Positions 7,438-15,098 of a stretch of 28,760 bases of DNA are shown piece after piece. Positions within the stretch are counted from its first letter, which is position 1. Each line of letters starts with the position of its first letter. The stretch is from a virus. The stretch spans positions 1-28,760 of IMG/VR virus record IMGVR_UViG_3300032214_000788; one strand, written 5' to 3'. The position numbers were made by a program, and so were the translations under genes. The notes under the pieces are model-generated. The model did not search any database. It had not been told where the DNA came from and saw only the letters and a list, made by a program, of their open reading frames with translations.

Positions 7438-8016
7438 TTATCTTTTATAATATTCAATTATTTCTTTTATTGGTTTGATTAATTGTTTAGGGTAATCGTT
7501 ATTTAAAAAATCAATAAATTCCTGTATTGTTCTATAACCCGATGGTGTGTTTTCTATTTTTTTACCTGTATTATCGTAATAGTCATTATAGTCACCTGTT
7601 CTCTTATCCTCAAAATAACTACCATCAACAGGAGTATTACATTCACCATTCCAATAAGGTGTTGCAAATCCTGTTAACTTATAATCGTCATCATTAAATT
7701 CAAATTCTACAGTCCCACTAAAACCACCCGATCTTAAATTTATAAACATTTGGCCATCGTTAAAATTATAATTTTTATTGATAAAGTCAGTTCTAAACAT
7801 AAGAATCAGGACTAACTCCTCAGCATACTTACAATCAATATTCATTTCTTTATCTTTAAGATAAAAAATAATTTCTCTCATATTAAGTCCAGTGTATTCT
7901 TTAATATCATCCATTGACATTCCGTTCACCAACATATCGTATAAGATATCTGATTTCTTATCTTCTTTGGATTCAAGAAGATTCTTATATTGTGATTCTG
8001 TTATTATTATTTTCAT
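7438..8016 (-). CDS. Leader-tagged hypothetical protein, 192 aa (MKIIITESQ type)
   Basis: Begins MKIIITESQYKNLLESK, the second leader type, with L-L-E at residues 13-15 and I-T-E at 5-7. Residues 25-55 (ILYDMLVNGMSMDDIKEYTG then LNMREIIFYL) look like a helix-turn-helix. The rest is beta-rich with many Asp, Asn and Tyr residues, including TPYWNGECNTPVDGSYFEDK. It is the last gene of a four-gene operon sharing this leader, and its start overlaps the upstream stop (ATGA). Function unknown; a DNA-contact role is possible but weakly supported. Confidence 0.75.
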   Translation of the reverse strand: MKIIITESQYKNLLESKEDKKSDILYDMLVNGMSMDDIKEYTGLNMREIIFYLKDKEMNIDCKYAEELVLILMFRTDFINKNYNFNDGQMFINLRSGGFSGTVEFEFNDDDYKLTGFATPYWNGECNTPVDGSYFEDKRTGDYNDYYDNTGKKIENTPSGYRTIQEFIDFLNNDYPKQLIKPIKEIIEYYKR

Positions 8017-9116
8017 ATCTCCACGTAATACACATTAACCATTATTCCCGTTCTTGGGTATATTAATGAATTTAAACAATCCTGTATAACACCCGAAACC
8101 TCTCCTTCAATCTCGAACCCAATATCATCATCATTCAAAGCATCTTCTAAAGATAAGTGTCTACCATCCATAATGGTAACTGAACCACCATCAGACACTT
8201 GACACTCTATTTTATAGACATCGTCTTTAATATAAACATTAGTGATTCTCCAATCAAAGTCATACCCACCAACAAACTTTTCAGGAAAATCTTTTGTTGA
8301 GAAGTTATTAATTGATAGTTTATCGATTATTTCCATACTTTTTTCTTCACCACCAATGTAGTTATTAAAAAACTCGGCATAGTCATTAATATCCGTCCAT
8401 TTATCTATACCAAAATACCTAAGTATGTCTTCATCAAAAGTCGGGTAACCATTCTCTTTAGTTTGTTTATTCCACATACTCATAAGAATATCGGATATAC
8501 GAGTGGGGTTTTCTGAACTCTCGTTTATACCATAAGAACCCCCATCAATTTCTTTTAATTCAACATCCACCTCAATCGGTATACCATATTTTTCTAATAG
8601 ATTGTAAAAGAACTCGTACACCGCAGAACGAATCATTCCCATTAGTTCACCACTTTCATAATTAAGTAAAGACTCATGATAAGCAGCATCTATTGTGTCA
8701 TGCACTTCATACTCTTCTTCATTCTCTTCATCCCAACCAACAAAATCCACAGTCCCACGAGGATCCACATCAACCATAATTTCAATAAAACTATTTACTG
8801 GTTCAAGGTGAACTACCTTTATTGTGGTATCCAAATTAAACAAATCTTGGTTTAAATTATATTCTTTAGTATCAATCTCATCTCTAACTTTATTATATAA
8901 CTTATCAAACCCTCCGTTATAATTGTACCATAAAGGTCTAATGGTGTCGTAATCTTCTCTTGTTTCTTTATTTAAACCTAAAACTTTATATAACATATCA
9001 TCCAAACTCGGTTCTTCCCCATGTTTCTTTTGGTTATTCCAAAAACCATATAAAAACTCCCGAAGTTTATCTTCAGTAAGTTTTTGATATTGTGATTCTG
9101 TTAATATTATTTTCAT
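8013..9116 (-). CDS. Leader-tagged protein with internal duplication, 367 aa
   Basis: Begins MKIILTESQYQKLTEDK (L-T-E at 13-15). The body appears to be two diverged copies of one domain of about 165-175 residues: copy 1 at about 17-190 and copy 2 at about 206-367. Matching landmarks are FWNNQKKHGEEPSLDDML..VLG with MWNKQTKENGYPTFDEDIL..FG, the Gly-Thr/Gly-Ser strand pairs, and the ends IPIEVDVELKEI with IMVNVYYVEI. Both copies are strongly acidic. No known family was recognised. The start overlaps the stop of the lysozyme gene (TAATG). Confidence 0.75.
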   Translation of the reverse strand: MKIILTESQYQKLTEDKLREFLYGFWNNQKKHGEEPSLDDMLYKVLGLNKETREDYDTIRPLWYNYNGGFDKLYNKVRDEIDTKEYNLNQDLFNLDTTIKVVHLEPVNSFIEIMVDVDPRGTVDFVGWDEENEEEYEVHDTIDAAYHESLLNYESGELMGMIRSAVYEFFYNLLEKYGIPIEVDVELKEIDGGSYGINESSENPTRISDILMSMWNKQTKENGYPTFDEDILRYFGIDKWTDINDYAEFFNNYIGGEEKSMEIIDKLSINNFSTKDFPEKFVGGYDFDWRITNVYIKDDVYKIECQVSDGGSVTIMDGRHLSLEDALNDDDIGFEIEGEVSGVIQDCLNSLIYPRTGIMVNVYYVEI

Positions 9117-10072
9117 TATGCGTATTTAGCGTATTTACTTAGCGAGACGTATTTAGCACTAACCCATGCATAATCATCTTCAGCATCAACCGTTGGGTCT
9201 AATTTAACGTAGTACCACTTGTCGTTTTGTGTTACGTCTTTAATGTCTTTAATTACACCAACAGGGTTAGGCCATTTAACCACACCTATTTTATTATCTA
9301 TTAATCCGTTATTAATCTCAGGAGTATATCTTAAATTTACGTAGTCAGTGTCGGATCTTTTTGTCGGGTAAACTACTTTATTAATGTGATACAATCTTTC
9401 CCATGTCTTATAGTCAGCATCATCAGGAATATTACCTGAAAATTCCGTGTACGGTCCTTTTTGTGTGTCGGATTTTGGTTTAGTTTTTGATTTTAATTCA
9501 TTTGCATATTTTTTAAATGCCTTTTGATTAGTCATCATTCTATCTGCAACCCCACCTTTATATTTTGGATTACTTGCCTGAGAAAAGTCTATATCCCATC
9601 CTTGTAAGTATTTTGTTGCTGCATCTTCCCAATCCCCATCATTAATTGCTTTAACCCATTTATAATCTTTTTTCGCCTCACCTCTATAAACTGAATTTAC
9701 AAGTGCTTTTTTAACATACAAAGGATAAGACCCATACTTTGGGAATAAGTCTTTGGCTTTATTTTCTTCTTTTTGTATGTCCGATGTTAGTAGTTGCTCT
9801 GCCTTTGCTTTTGATATTTTGTTACCAACTTTGGCTTCAGGTCCTGTGTGTCCCCAACCAATAGTTAAAGTCCCTCCTCTTTTTTTGTTTGTGGAGTTTA
9901 CAAATGTTTTTGGGTTTTTCGGATCCTTATCATCAAACACATAATGGTTACCTGATGGGTCAACCACTTCATTCTCATATGATTTAATCGTTTCTCTGAA
10001 ATCCGTATCATCAACCAATGATGATGCTTCCATTAATAGATTTAATTGTGATTCTGTAATTATTATTTTCAT
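9116..10072 (-). CDS. GH24 lysozyme with N-terminal leader and C-terminal SH3-like domain
   Basis: 318 residues. Residues 1-15, MKIIITESQLNLLME, are the leader. Residues 23-195 fit a T4-type lysozyme (glycoside hydrolase 24), which cleaves the MurNAc-GlcNAc bond of peptidoglycan. The likely catalytic Glu is in SYENEVV (Glu 33), and the TIGWGHT motif (70-76) matches TIGIGH of T4 lysozyme. There is a long insertion (about residues 38-67, rich in Asp, Lys and Asn) between the Glu and the Thr motif. Residues about 228-312 (DYVNLRYTPE.., KWYYVKLDP.., YAWVSAKYVSL) resemble a bacterial SH3 wall-binding domain. The leader and lack of a signal peptide suggest a virion-associated entry lysozyme rather than the lysis endolysin, which is inference. 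Confidence 0.85.
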   Translation of the reverse strand: MKIIITESQLNLLMEASSLVDDTDFRETIKSYENEVVDPSGNHYVFDDKDPKNPKTFVNSTNKKRGGTLTIGWGHTGPEAKVGNKISKAKAEQLLTSDIQKEENKAKDLFPKYGSYPLYVKKALVNSVYRGEAKKDYKWVKAINDGDWEDAATKYLQGWDIDFSQASNPKYKGGVADRMMTNQKAFKKYANELKSKTKPKSDTQKGPYTEFSGNIPDDADYKTWERLYHINKVVYPTKRSDTDYVNLRYTPEINNGLIDNKIGVVKWPNPVGVIKDIKDVTQNDKWYYVKLDPTVDAEDDYAWVSAKYVSLSKYAKYA

Positions 10073-11193
10073 TTACATATAATTTTTTCAGTATCTTGCT
10101 TTTCAACTTTCATTTCCACTTTTTCAAGTTCAGGATTACCCTTAGTGTATTTGTAAGCAGTTATGGTATTATATTGCGGATGGATTCTAAACCTTATAGT
10201 AAGTCTTGGTTCGTCACATCCTCTTTGACCTTTGTTTGACCAGTATAACTCCACGTATTCTATTGGTACAACAATATTTCCTTGGAATATTACAGCGGCC
10301 ATGTTGTCTCTAACTTTATTTAAGTAATCAACACCTTTAACCTGTATCCAATCAAATACATTATTTATAACCTCACGATATAATTCGATATACTGAGGTT
10401 TAACTTCTATGGCTCCCCTGTTTTTAAAAATTGCAAAAAATTCAGATAAATAACTATCGATTAATGGGTCCATTTTTTTTGCCTCAAATATCGAATCTTT
10501 CGGGAAAATTAATTTACCGTCGTGGTATAAATCAGTTATAGATTTAACATCTGACTTTATAAATCCATTTCCGTTATACATGGATCTTCCAATACACCCT
10601 TTCATTTGAAATAACAATCCCGATTTGGTTATTACTTTATCTGTAACTTTTTTTAATAAGTCTAAGAATGTTGATGAGTCTTGTGTTTCCCCACATTTGT
10701 AATCTAAAGAAAGTGATGTGGTATGTTTTTTAAATTCACTACCTTCCAAATCTCTTTCAAATTTTTGATGCTCTTTGTGTCTTACTTGCGTTAAAAGTGA
10801 ATCATAATCAACAGGTAAATCATTACTCTTTCTAACCTTTACTAATTTTCTTTTTGTTTGGTCGTTATTAAATTCAGGGTCCTGAATAAACTCAGCAACC
10901 GAGTTTAAAAAATATATAGACCTTGATTCATCCTCCAATGCCTTATTAATTAAAGAAGGGAATGACCCATTATTTTTTCTAATAAAAAAAGCATCCAATA
11001 TTTCTATCGCCTCATCTAAACGACTTACCAAATATTGGTTTTTAATTCTACTTCTTAAATTTTCTAAACGACAAAAGGGAGAATTTTCAACTTTTCTTTT
11101 TTTAGATTGTTGGCATAGTGAATGAATTCTTGGTGTTTTTTCATAACCCTCATTCAAAATTCTATATTGCTCCTCTGTTATTATAATTTTCAT
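10069..11193 (-). CDS. Leader-tagged hypothetical protein, 374 aa
   Basis: Begins MKIIITEEQYRILNEG (L-N-E at residues 13-15). It heads the four-gene operon. After the leader comes Cys 27 and Cys 41 in an arrangement (C-x13-C-R-L) like that of the tagged nuclease at 12703-13557. The middle is helical and basic (QTKRKLVKVRKSNDLP), and the C-terminal third contains EVKPQYIELYREVINNVFDW and RGCDEPRLTIRFRI, with beta strands. I do not recognise a family. The coding-strand sequence just upstream, ACTATTTATTAAAT, belongs to the AT-rich motif group seen before tagged genes, and the terminator at 11223-11240 separates it from the gene before. Confidence 0.75.
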   Translation of the reverse strand: MKIIITEEQYRILNEGYEKTPRIHSLCQQSKKRKVENSPFCRLENLRSRIKNQYLVSRLDEAIEILDAFFIRKNNGSFPSLINKALEDESRSIYFLNSVAEFIQDPEFNNDQTKRKLVKVRKSNDLPVDYDSLLTQVRHKEHQKFERDLEGSEFKKHTTSLSLDYKCGETQDSSTFLDLLKKVTDKVITKSGLLFQMKGCIGRSMYNGNGFIKSDVKSITDLYHDGKLIFPKDSIFEAKKMDPLIDSYLSEFFAIFKNRGAIEVKPQYIELYREVINNVFDWIQVKGVDYLNKVRDNMAAVIFQGNIVVPIEYVELYWSNKGQRGCDEPRLTIRFRIHPQYNTITAYKYTKGNPELEKVEMKVEKQDTEKIICK

Positions 11194-11212
11194 ATTTAAT
11201 AAATAGTAAGAA

Positions 11213-11240
11213 TAAAAAAAAAGTCAGGAGTTACCCTGAC
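11213..11240 (-). terminator. Intrinsic terminator after the 83-aa gene
   Basis: On the minus strand, stem GTCAGG (11240-11235), loop GTAACT, stem CCTGAC (11228-11223), followed by a run of nine T. It lies 23 bases after the stop at 11264 and before the 10069-11193 operon. Confidence 0.8.
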
Positions 11241-11263
11241 CTTTATTCTATATAAATAATGGG

Positions 11264-11515
11264 TTATGCCAACCCATAGAGTGCCGCCTTATCACCTAAT
11301 AGTTCAATAGCCTTAGCAACTGCCATCTCTTTGGTTTTAAAATTACCCTCTTTCGCCTTTTTAGCATGTAAAATATTGTAAACTGTAGACTTCACCTCAG
11401 CCTTTACAAAATTGTACTTACTCTCTTTTTTAGGTTTTAATGTGTCCTTAGCATAGATGTCATAAAATCCAACTTTGCAAATGTAACGTCCTTTGTTTCC
11501 TGATTTTGTTGCCAT
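11264..11515 (-). CDS. Small basic hypothetical protein, 83 aa
   Basis: Begins MATKSGNKGRYICKVG, rich in Lys and Ala, with helices VYNILHAKKAKEG and MAVAKAIELLGDKAALYG. No leader. It forms its own transcription unit, with a full-consensus Bacteroidota-type promoter upstream (11551-11582) and a terminator just after it, which suggests high, host-polymerase-driven, possibly early expression. The basic, helix-rich make-up would suit a nucleic-acid-binding protein, but that is inference. Confidence 0.7.
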   Translation of the reverse strand: MATKSGNKGRYICKVGFYDIYAKDTLKPKKESKYNFVKAEVKSTVYNILHAKKAKEGNFKTKEMAVAKAIELLGDKAALYGLA

Positions 11516-11550
11516 AATTTCTTTTGTTTATTTTTAAATGATTAATAGTA

Positions 11551-11582
11551 CAAATGTATATAAACTATTTCTATTATTCAAA
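11551..11582 (-). promoter_or_regulatory. Bacteroidota-type promoter for the 83-aa gene
   Basis: Minus strand: TTTG (11582-11579), 20 bases, TACATTTG (11558-11551). Both boxes match consensus and the spacing equals that of the promoters at 6753 and 17329. The expected start of transcription is near 11544, about 29 bases before the ATG at 11515. Confidence 0.7.
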
Positions 11583-11599
11583 CTTTTTTTGATGATTAT

Positions 11600-12703
11600 T
11601 TATATAAAATCATTAAAATAATCATTGATGTTTTTTGTTGTTCTACCCCAATCAGGATATTCAGGTATTCTAAAATCGATACAGTCCTCTATACCCTCAT
11701 TAAATAAAGCGACCATCATAGATGTGTAATCACCGTAATATTCTAAAACTGAATCACTGTAAGCAGAACCTTTGTTACTGTTAATGAACGATAAAACATA
11801 GCTCATAAAATTTCTAATCTTAACGTATGAAACGTATCTTGTTTTATCTCCCACTTTTTTTGGTTCCTCTAAGATTGGACCATCAAAAAATTGGTCTAAT
11901 CCACCCATAACCAATTCATATATCTCATCTTCGTAAGCAGTATTCTCTGAATTCCAATAAAGACTTTTTAACTCACTACCAATATCATAAAGTTCATTAC
12001 TAAACAACTCGTTAGTTGCATCAGAATCCTTTAACAAAGTATTCAAAGATTCGGTGGTAATTCTAAAATAACCTTCAGTTCCTTGTTCTTCAGATAATGA
12101 TTCAAAATAATCAGAATGGTAATCTTCTAACGATAACTCTTTGTTTACCACTTCTTTGTAAATCACGTCTTTGAGTTTAGTGATATTCATATCATCTAAT
12201 TCTTCAACAACATTATATGGTTTTGTATCGTTATCAAAGTACCATTCATTACCCAAACCATCATCACTCAATACTCTTTTAGCCACTTCTCTAGCCCCAT
12301 AATCGCCTCGTCTACCACTACAGAAAAATTCAGAAAGTTCTTCTCTATCTCTAAGTCTTAAATAATACCCACCATCTCTAATTTCGACATCTGTTAATAG
12401 ATTGTCTATAATATATTTAAATGTATTATCTCGGTCTTTGTTTATTTGAGCCAATAATAATATGTTTTTTAAGTCATCAGGAGCGTATTCATATTCCATG
12501 TTTTCAAAAATACCATTATCCTCCATGAATTTGATAAGTTCGTCATCTATATCCCTTGGACTAATCATACCTAAATCCAAATCATTTAATCGGTCATATT
12601 TTTTGATGTATTTAAGAAAAGTCATTATATCGTTAAAATATGGTTCTAACTCATCGTAAAACTGACGATCATTAAAAATTTCTATTACTTCATCTACACT
12701 CAT
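11600..12703 (-). CDS. Acidic hypothetical protein, 367 aa
   Basis: Begins MSVDEVIEIFNDRQFYDEL with no leader. Very acidic and rich in Tyr and Asn. Visible segments are an N-terminal helical region, a beta part around VEIRDGGYYLRLRDREEL, long helices to about residue 300, and a C-terminal end EYPDWGRTTKNINDYFNDFI. No catalytic motif or known domain was recognised. Its ATG overlaps the stop of the nuclease gene by one base (TAATG), so it is translated with the nuclease. An adaptor or inhibitor partner of the nuclease is a possible reading, with no direct evidence. Confidence 0.72.
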   Translation of the reverse strand: MSVDEVIEIFNDRQFYDELEPYFNDIMTFLKYIKKYDRLNDLDLGMISPRDIDDELIKFMEDNGIFENMEYEYAPDDLKNILLLAQINKDRDNTFKYIIDNLLTDVEIRDGGYYLRLRDREELSEFFCSGRRGDYGAREVAKRVLSDDGLGNEWYFDNDTKPYNVVEELDDMNITKLKDVIYKEVVNKELSLEDYHSDYFESLSEEQGTEGYFRITTESLNTLLKDSDATNELFSNELYDIGSELKSLYWNSENTAYEDEIYELVMGGLDQFFDGPILEEPKKVGDKTRYVSYVKIRNFMSYVLSFINSNKGSAYSDSVLEYYGDYTSMMVALFNEGIEDCIDFRIPEYPDWGRTTKNINDYFNDFI

Positions 12704-13557
12704 TATAATTCTATAACTTCTTTTGTTTTATTATCATAAATAGTAAACGGCTCAGCAATTACAACCCAATCAATATATTTATATTCTTTATTTCTATCCC
12801 AAGCACCTTCATTTAATTTAACTTGTATTGTTTTTTTCCCAAACTCTGGATGTGACATAATTAAATCAGTGCCAAATACCATATCAATTAAATCGCCTTC
12901 ACCTCCTTGGTAAAGTAAGTTAAACCCTTTATTCTCTAATTCATTTTTAACTTTGTTCTCAGCCATTTCACCTTTGTTAGACCTAAATGTGGTGTTTTTA
13001 ACATAATCAAAAAGTGTAGATGGGTCTTCAAAGTATTTTTTTAAAAGTGCGGGTAAAAATCGTTTAATGCTTAATAACCCTTCTTTTGTATTTACATTTA
13101 TGTCATCTATAATTTTTTGTGCTGTAACAGATTTGTATAATAAATCGGTTAATAATTCGGCTAAGTCCGCAGTGTTAGTGTTTAATTTGTTAACAGGTAT
13201 CCATTTACCATCAATCAAAACTATCGCACCTCCCTCTACTCTATCTTTTATGAAATAATAATAATGACCTTTAGATATTTTACCCATATCTAATAAAATG
13301 TTTGCACCTTTTTTGAATTTTTCTTTTTGTTCTTTAGTAAATGGAGATTTAATCGGTTCTAAAGCATTGTCAATCACCGATTGTAAACCAAGTCCATTAT
13401 CATTATATAACCACGATTGTAAATAAGAAATTTTTCTACATAATTGGTATTTTTCTTTGTTACCACTAAACTGGTCACAAACACTATATTCTTCAACATC
13501 TTCAGTTAAAAGAGACTTAATGTAGTCTTTTAAATGTTCTTTAATTATTTCTTTCAT
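12703..13557 (-). CDS. PD-(D/E)XK-type nuclease-like protein with N-terminal leader
   Basis: 284 residues. Starts MKEIIKEHLKDYIKSLLTED, a stretched version of the LIRxILKE leader, with L-T-E at residues 17-19. Cys 27 and Cys 40 follow. The C-terminal part, about residues 193-270, fits the restriction-endonuclease-like core: helix GEMAENKVKNELENKGF (196-212, with Glu 200), strand with Asp residues (GGEGDLIDMV, 218-227; Asp 225 and Asp 231 are candidates), and strand TIQVK (243-247) for the (D/E)xK-like Q-x-K. Such folds cut DNA or RNA using metal ions. The Gln in place of D/E is a known variation. The target is unknown. The coding strand upstream reads AAATATTTATTATTA directly before the ATG. 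Confidence 0.6.
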   Translation of the reverse strand: MKEIIKEHLKDYIKSLLTEDVEEYSVCDQFSGNKEKYQLCRKISYLQSWLYNDNGLGLQSVIDNALEPIKSPFTKEQKEKFKKGANILLDMGKISKGHYYYFIKDRVEGGAIVLIDGKWIPVNKLNTNTADLAELLTDLLYKSVTAQKIIDDINVNTKEGLLSIKRFLPALLKKYFEDPSTLFDYVKNTTFRSNKGEMAENKVKNELENKGFNLLYQGGEGDLIDMVFGTDLIMSHPEFGKKTIQVKLNEGAWDRNKEYKYIDWVVIAEPFTIYDNKTKEVIEL

Positions 13558-13587
13558 TAATAATAAATATTTAAATACAAAAAGTTT

Positions 13588-14355
13588 TTAAACTAATTTG
13601 AATATTCCCATGTCTTCCACCATTTCATCCTCATAATTCATGTTATGCAATAACGTAACAGTTTTTTCTTCAAAATTAAATAGGATTCTACCATCACCAC
13701 CTTCATTATTTTCCCATCCTGAATGGTACAAATCAATTATTTCATATCCCGTGTATTCTATATCTTGGTTTAATCGTGTAACATCACCAGATTCGTTTTC
13801 ACCGTAATCTTCAATCTGACCACTATCACCACCACCGTTATAGGTAATTTCTAAAGTATTTCCATAATCTTTTTTCATTTTTTCAATGAATTCGGGTTCA
13901 CCTAATTTTTTTAGGTATTCGTATCTACTACCCCATTGATTTTGTGTTTGATTTTTTAAATCATCAAAAGACATAAAATTCTCAGTCTCTTGGGAATCTC
14001 TCGTTGTAATACTTAAATTAACGTGTATTGTTGAGTCCGTTGGTGAATATCTTACGTTAAGGCTACCGTAACCTGTACAGTCATCACAATATAAAAAATC
14101 TATAAATTGATTTTCTTTGTTTTTAACGTGCATCTCCAAAATATCGTTAAGTATTGTTGCCCCGTTACCATTACGATCAATATCATCTTCCATACTATAT
14201 CTTCTAGTGTATGGTCCATCAAAATCGTAAAGACCTTCATCTTCAGAAATATAACCATCCCAATATAATCCACTATCACCTACAACTGCCATTAGGTATA
14301 AGTTATACTTATTTATAATTTTTCTTTGTTCGTCACTTAATTTAATATTCTCCAT
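13588..14355 (-). CDS. Acidic hypothetical protein with GGGDSGQIE motif, 255 aa
   Basis: Begins MENIKLSDEQRKIINKYN. Rich in Asp, Glu, Asn, Gly and Tyr. Two segments stand out: YNGGGDSGQIEDYGEN (about residues 169-184) and HSGWENNEGGDGRILFNFEE (about 211-230). The GxGDSGQIE plus W-x-x-N-E/D-G pattern recalls the uncharacterised DUF6878 family, though I cannot verify this. There is also a CDDCTGYGS segment that could bind a metal or form a disulfide. It lies 13 bases after the stop of the preceding gene, and the short gap is filled by TATATTTATTATT, an example of the AT-rich pre-start motif. Confidence 0.65.
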   Translation of the reverse strand: MENIKLSDEQRKIINKYNLYLMAVVGDSGLYWDGYISEDEGLYDFDGPYTRRYSMEDDIDRNGNGATILNDILEMHVKNKENQFIDFLYCDDCTGYGSLNVRYSPTDSTIHVNLSITTRDSQETENFMSFDDLKNQTQNQWGSRYEYLKKLGEPEFIEKMKKDYGNTLEITYNGGGDSGQIEDYGENESGDVTRLNQDIEYTGYEIIDLYHSGWENNEGGDGRILFNFEEKTVTLLHNMNYEDEMVEDMGIFKLV

Positions 14356-14368
14356 AATAATAAATATA

Positions 14369-14722
14369 CTAATCTTCGAACTCTAACTTTTCAGTTCTTA
14401 TTGCCCATAGTGGTCGTTGTTTATTTTCTATAATTTGGAACCATTCTTTTGCTGTTGGTATGTACCCATCACAATCTTCTTTTACGTGTTGCTCACCAAC
14501 ATATCGTGTATAAACCGTTTTCCCGTCACTATTTTTAAACTCGGGACCAAACCTTTGTTCCATCTCAAATATACCTTCTGAATGGTGTCTCCACATCCTG
14601 TGAAATGAATGTCCATACCATCCTTTGGTTTCGTCCAACCAATTATGTAGGTGGATGTAATCTTCCCATATCCCTCCAAACTTTTTGGCCGAACTCTTTG
14701 CGTGTAAAATTGGGTGTGCCAT
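14369..14722 (-). CDS. Conserved hypothetical protein, 117 aa (DUF6915-like)
   Basis: Begins MAHPILHAKSSAKKFGG and contains WEDYIHLHNWLDETKGW, FHRMWRHHSEGIFEMEQRFG and YVGEQHVKEDCDGYIPTAKEWF. The pattern of HAxSSAxxFGG, D-Y-x-x-H-x-W-x-D-x-T-K, HHSxGIF and GEQHVxED resembles a widespread small bacterial family that I believe is DUF6915. Its function is not established. The many His, Asp and Glu residues could make a metal site. The start is two bases after the stop of the upstream gene. Confidence 0.7.
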   Translation of the reverse strand: MAHPILHAKSSAKKFGGIWEDYIHLHNWLDETKGWYGHSFHRMWRHHSEGIFEMEQRFGPEFKNSDGKTVYTRYVGEQHVKEDCDGYIPTAKEWFQIIENKQRPLWAIRTEKLEFED

Positions 14723-14724
14723 AA

Positions 14725-15090
14725 TTAATCTTCTAATGTTGGAAAATAATTTATCATTTCTTGTATTGTTAAACTCACAGGTACATTACCTTCTATCAAT
14801 GTTTCAAATAAATCCCTTGATAATTTGTTTCTATATATGTCTGAGAATAGTTCAGTTAAATCTGATACGTAATCTTTATGGAAGTATTCTATACCTGTTA
14901 TTTCTTTTATGTTACCCCAAGATAAGACAATCTTCTTACCTTTAAAATTACCGACAGGAATAAAGTTTGGTGCAGATTCGCAAATCATACCCTCATTACC
15001 ATCTTCAAAATAAATAATATTTTTTTTAGGAAGGTAACTAATACAATAGTATTCCCTGACAAAATCTTTAACCGCATTTTTGATACTCAT
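14725..15090 (-). CDS. Hypothetical protein, 121 aa
   Basis: Begins MSIKNAVKDFVREYYCISY and has a beta-hairpin-like segment KNIIYFEDGNEGMICES and a helical C-terminus (DLTELFSDIYRNKLSRD and ending YFPTLED). No known family and no leader. It is the first gene of a leftward run, with its ATG facing the forward lysin-like gene across a 55-base AT-only-like region that includes ATTATTTATTATT. Confidence 0.65.
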   Translation of the reverse strand: MSIKNAVKDFVREYYCISYLPKKNIIYFEDGNEGMICESAPNFIPVGNFKGKKIVLSWGNIKEITGIEYFHKDYVSDLTELFSDIYRNKLSRDLFETLIEGNVPVSLTIQEMINYFPTLED

Positions 15091-15098
15091 ATCAATTT

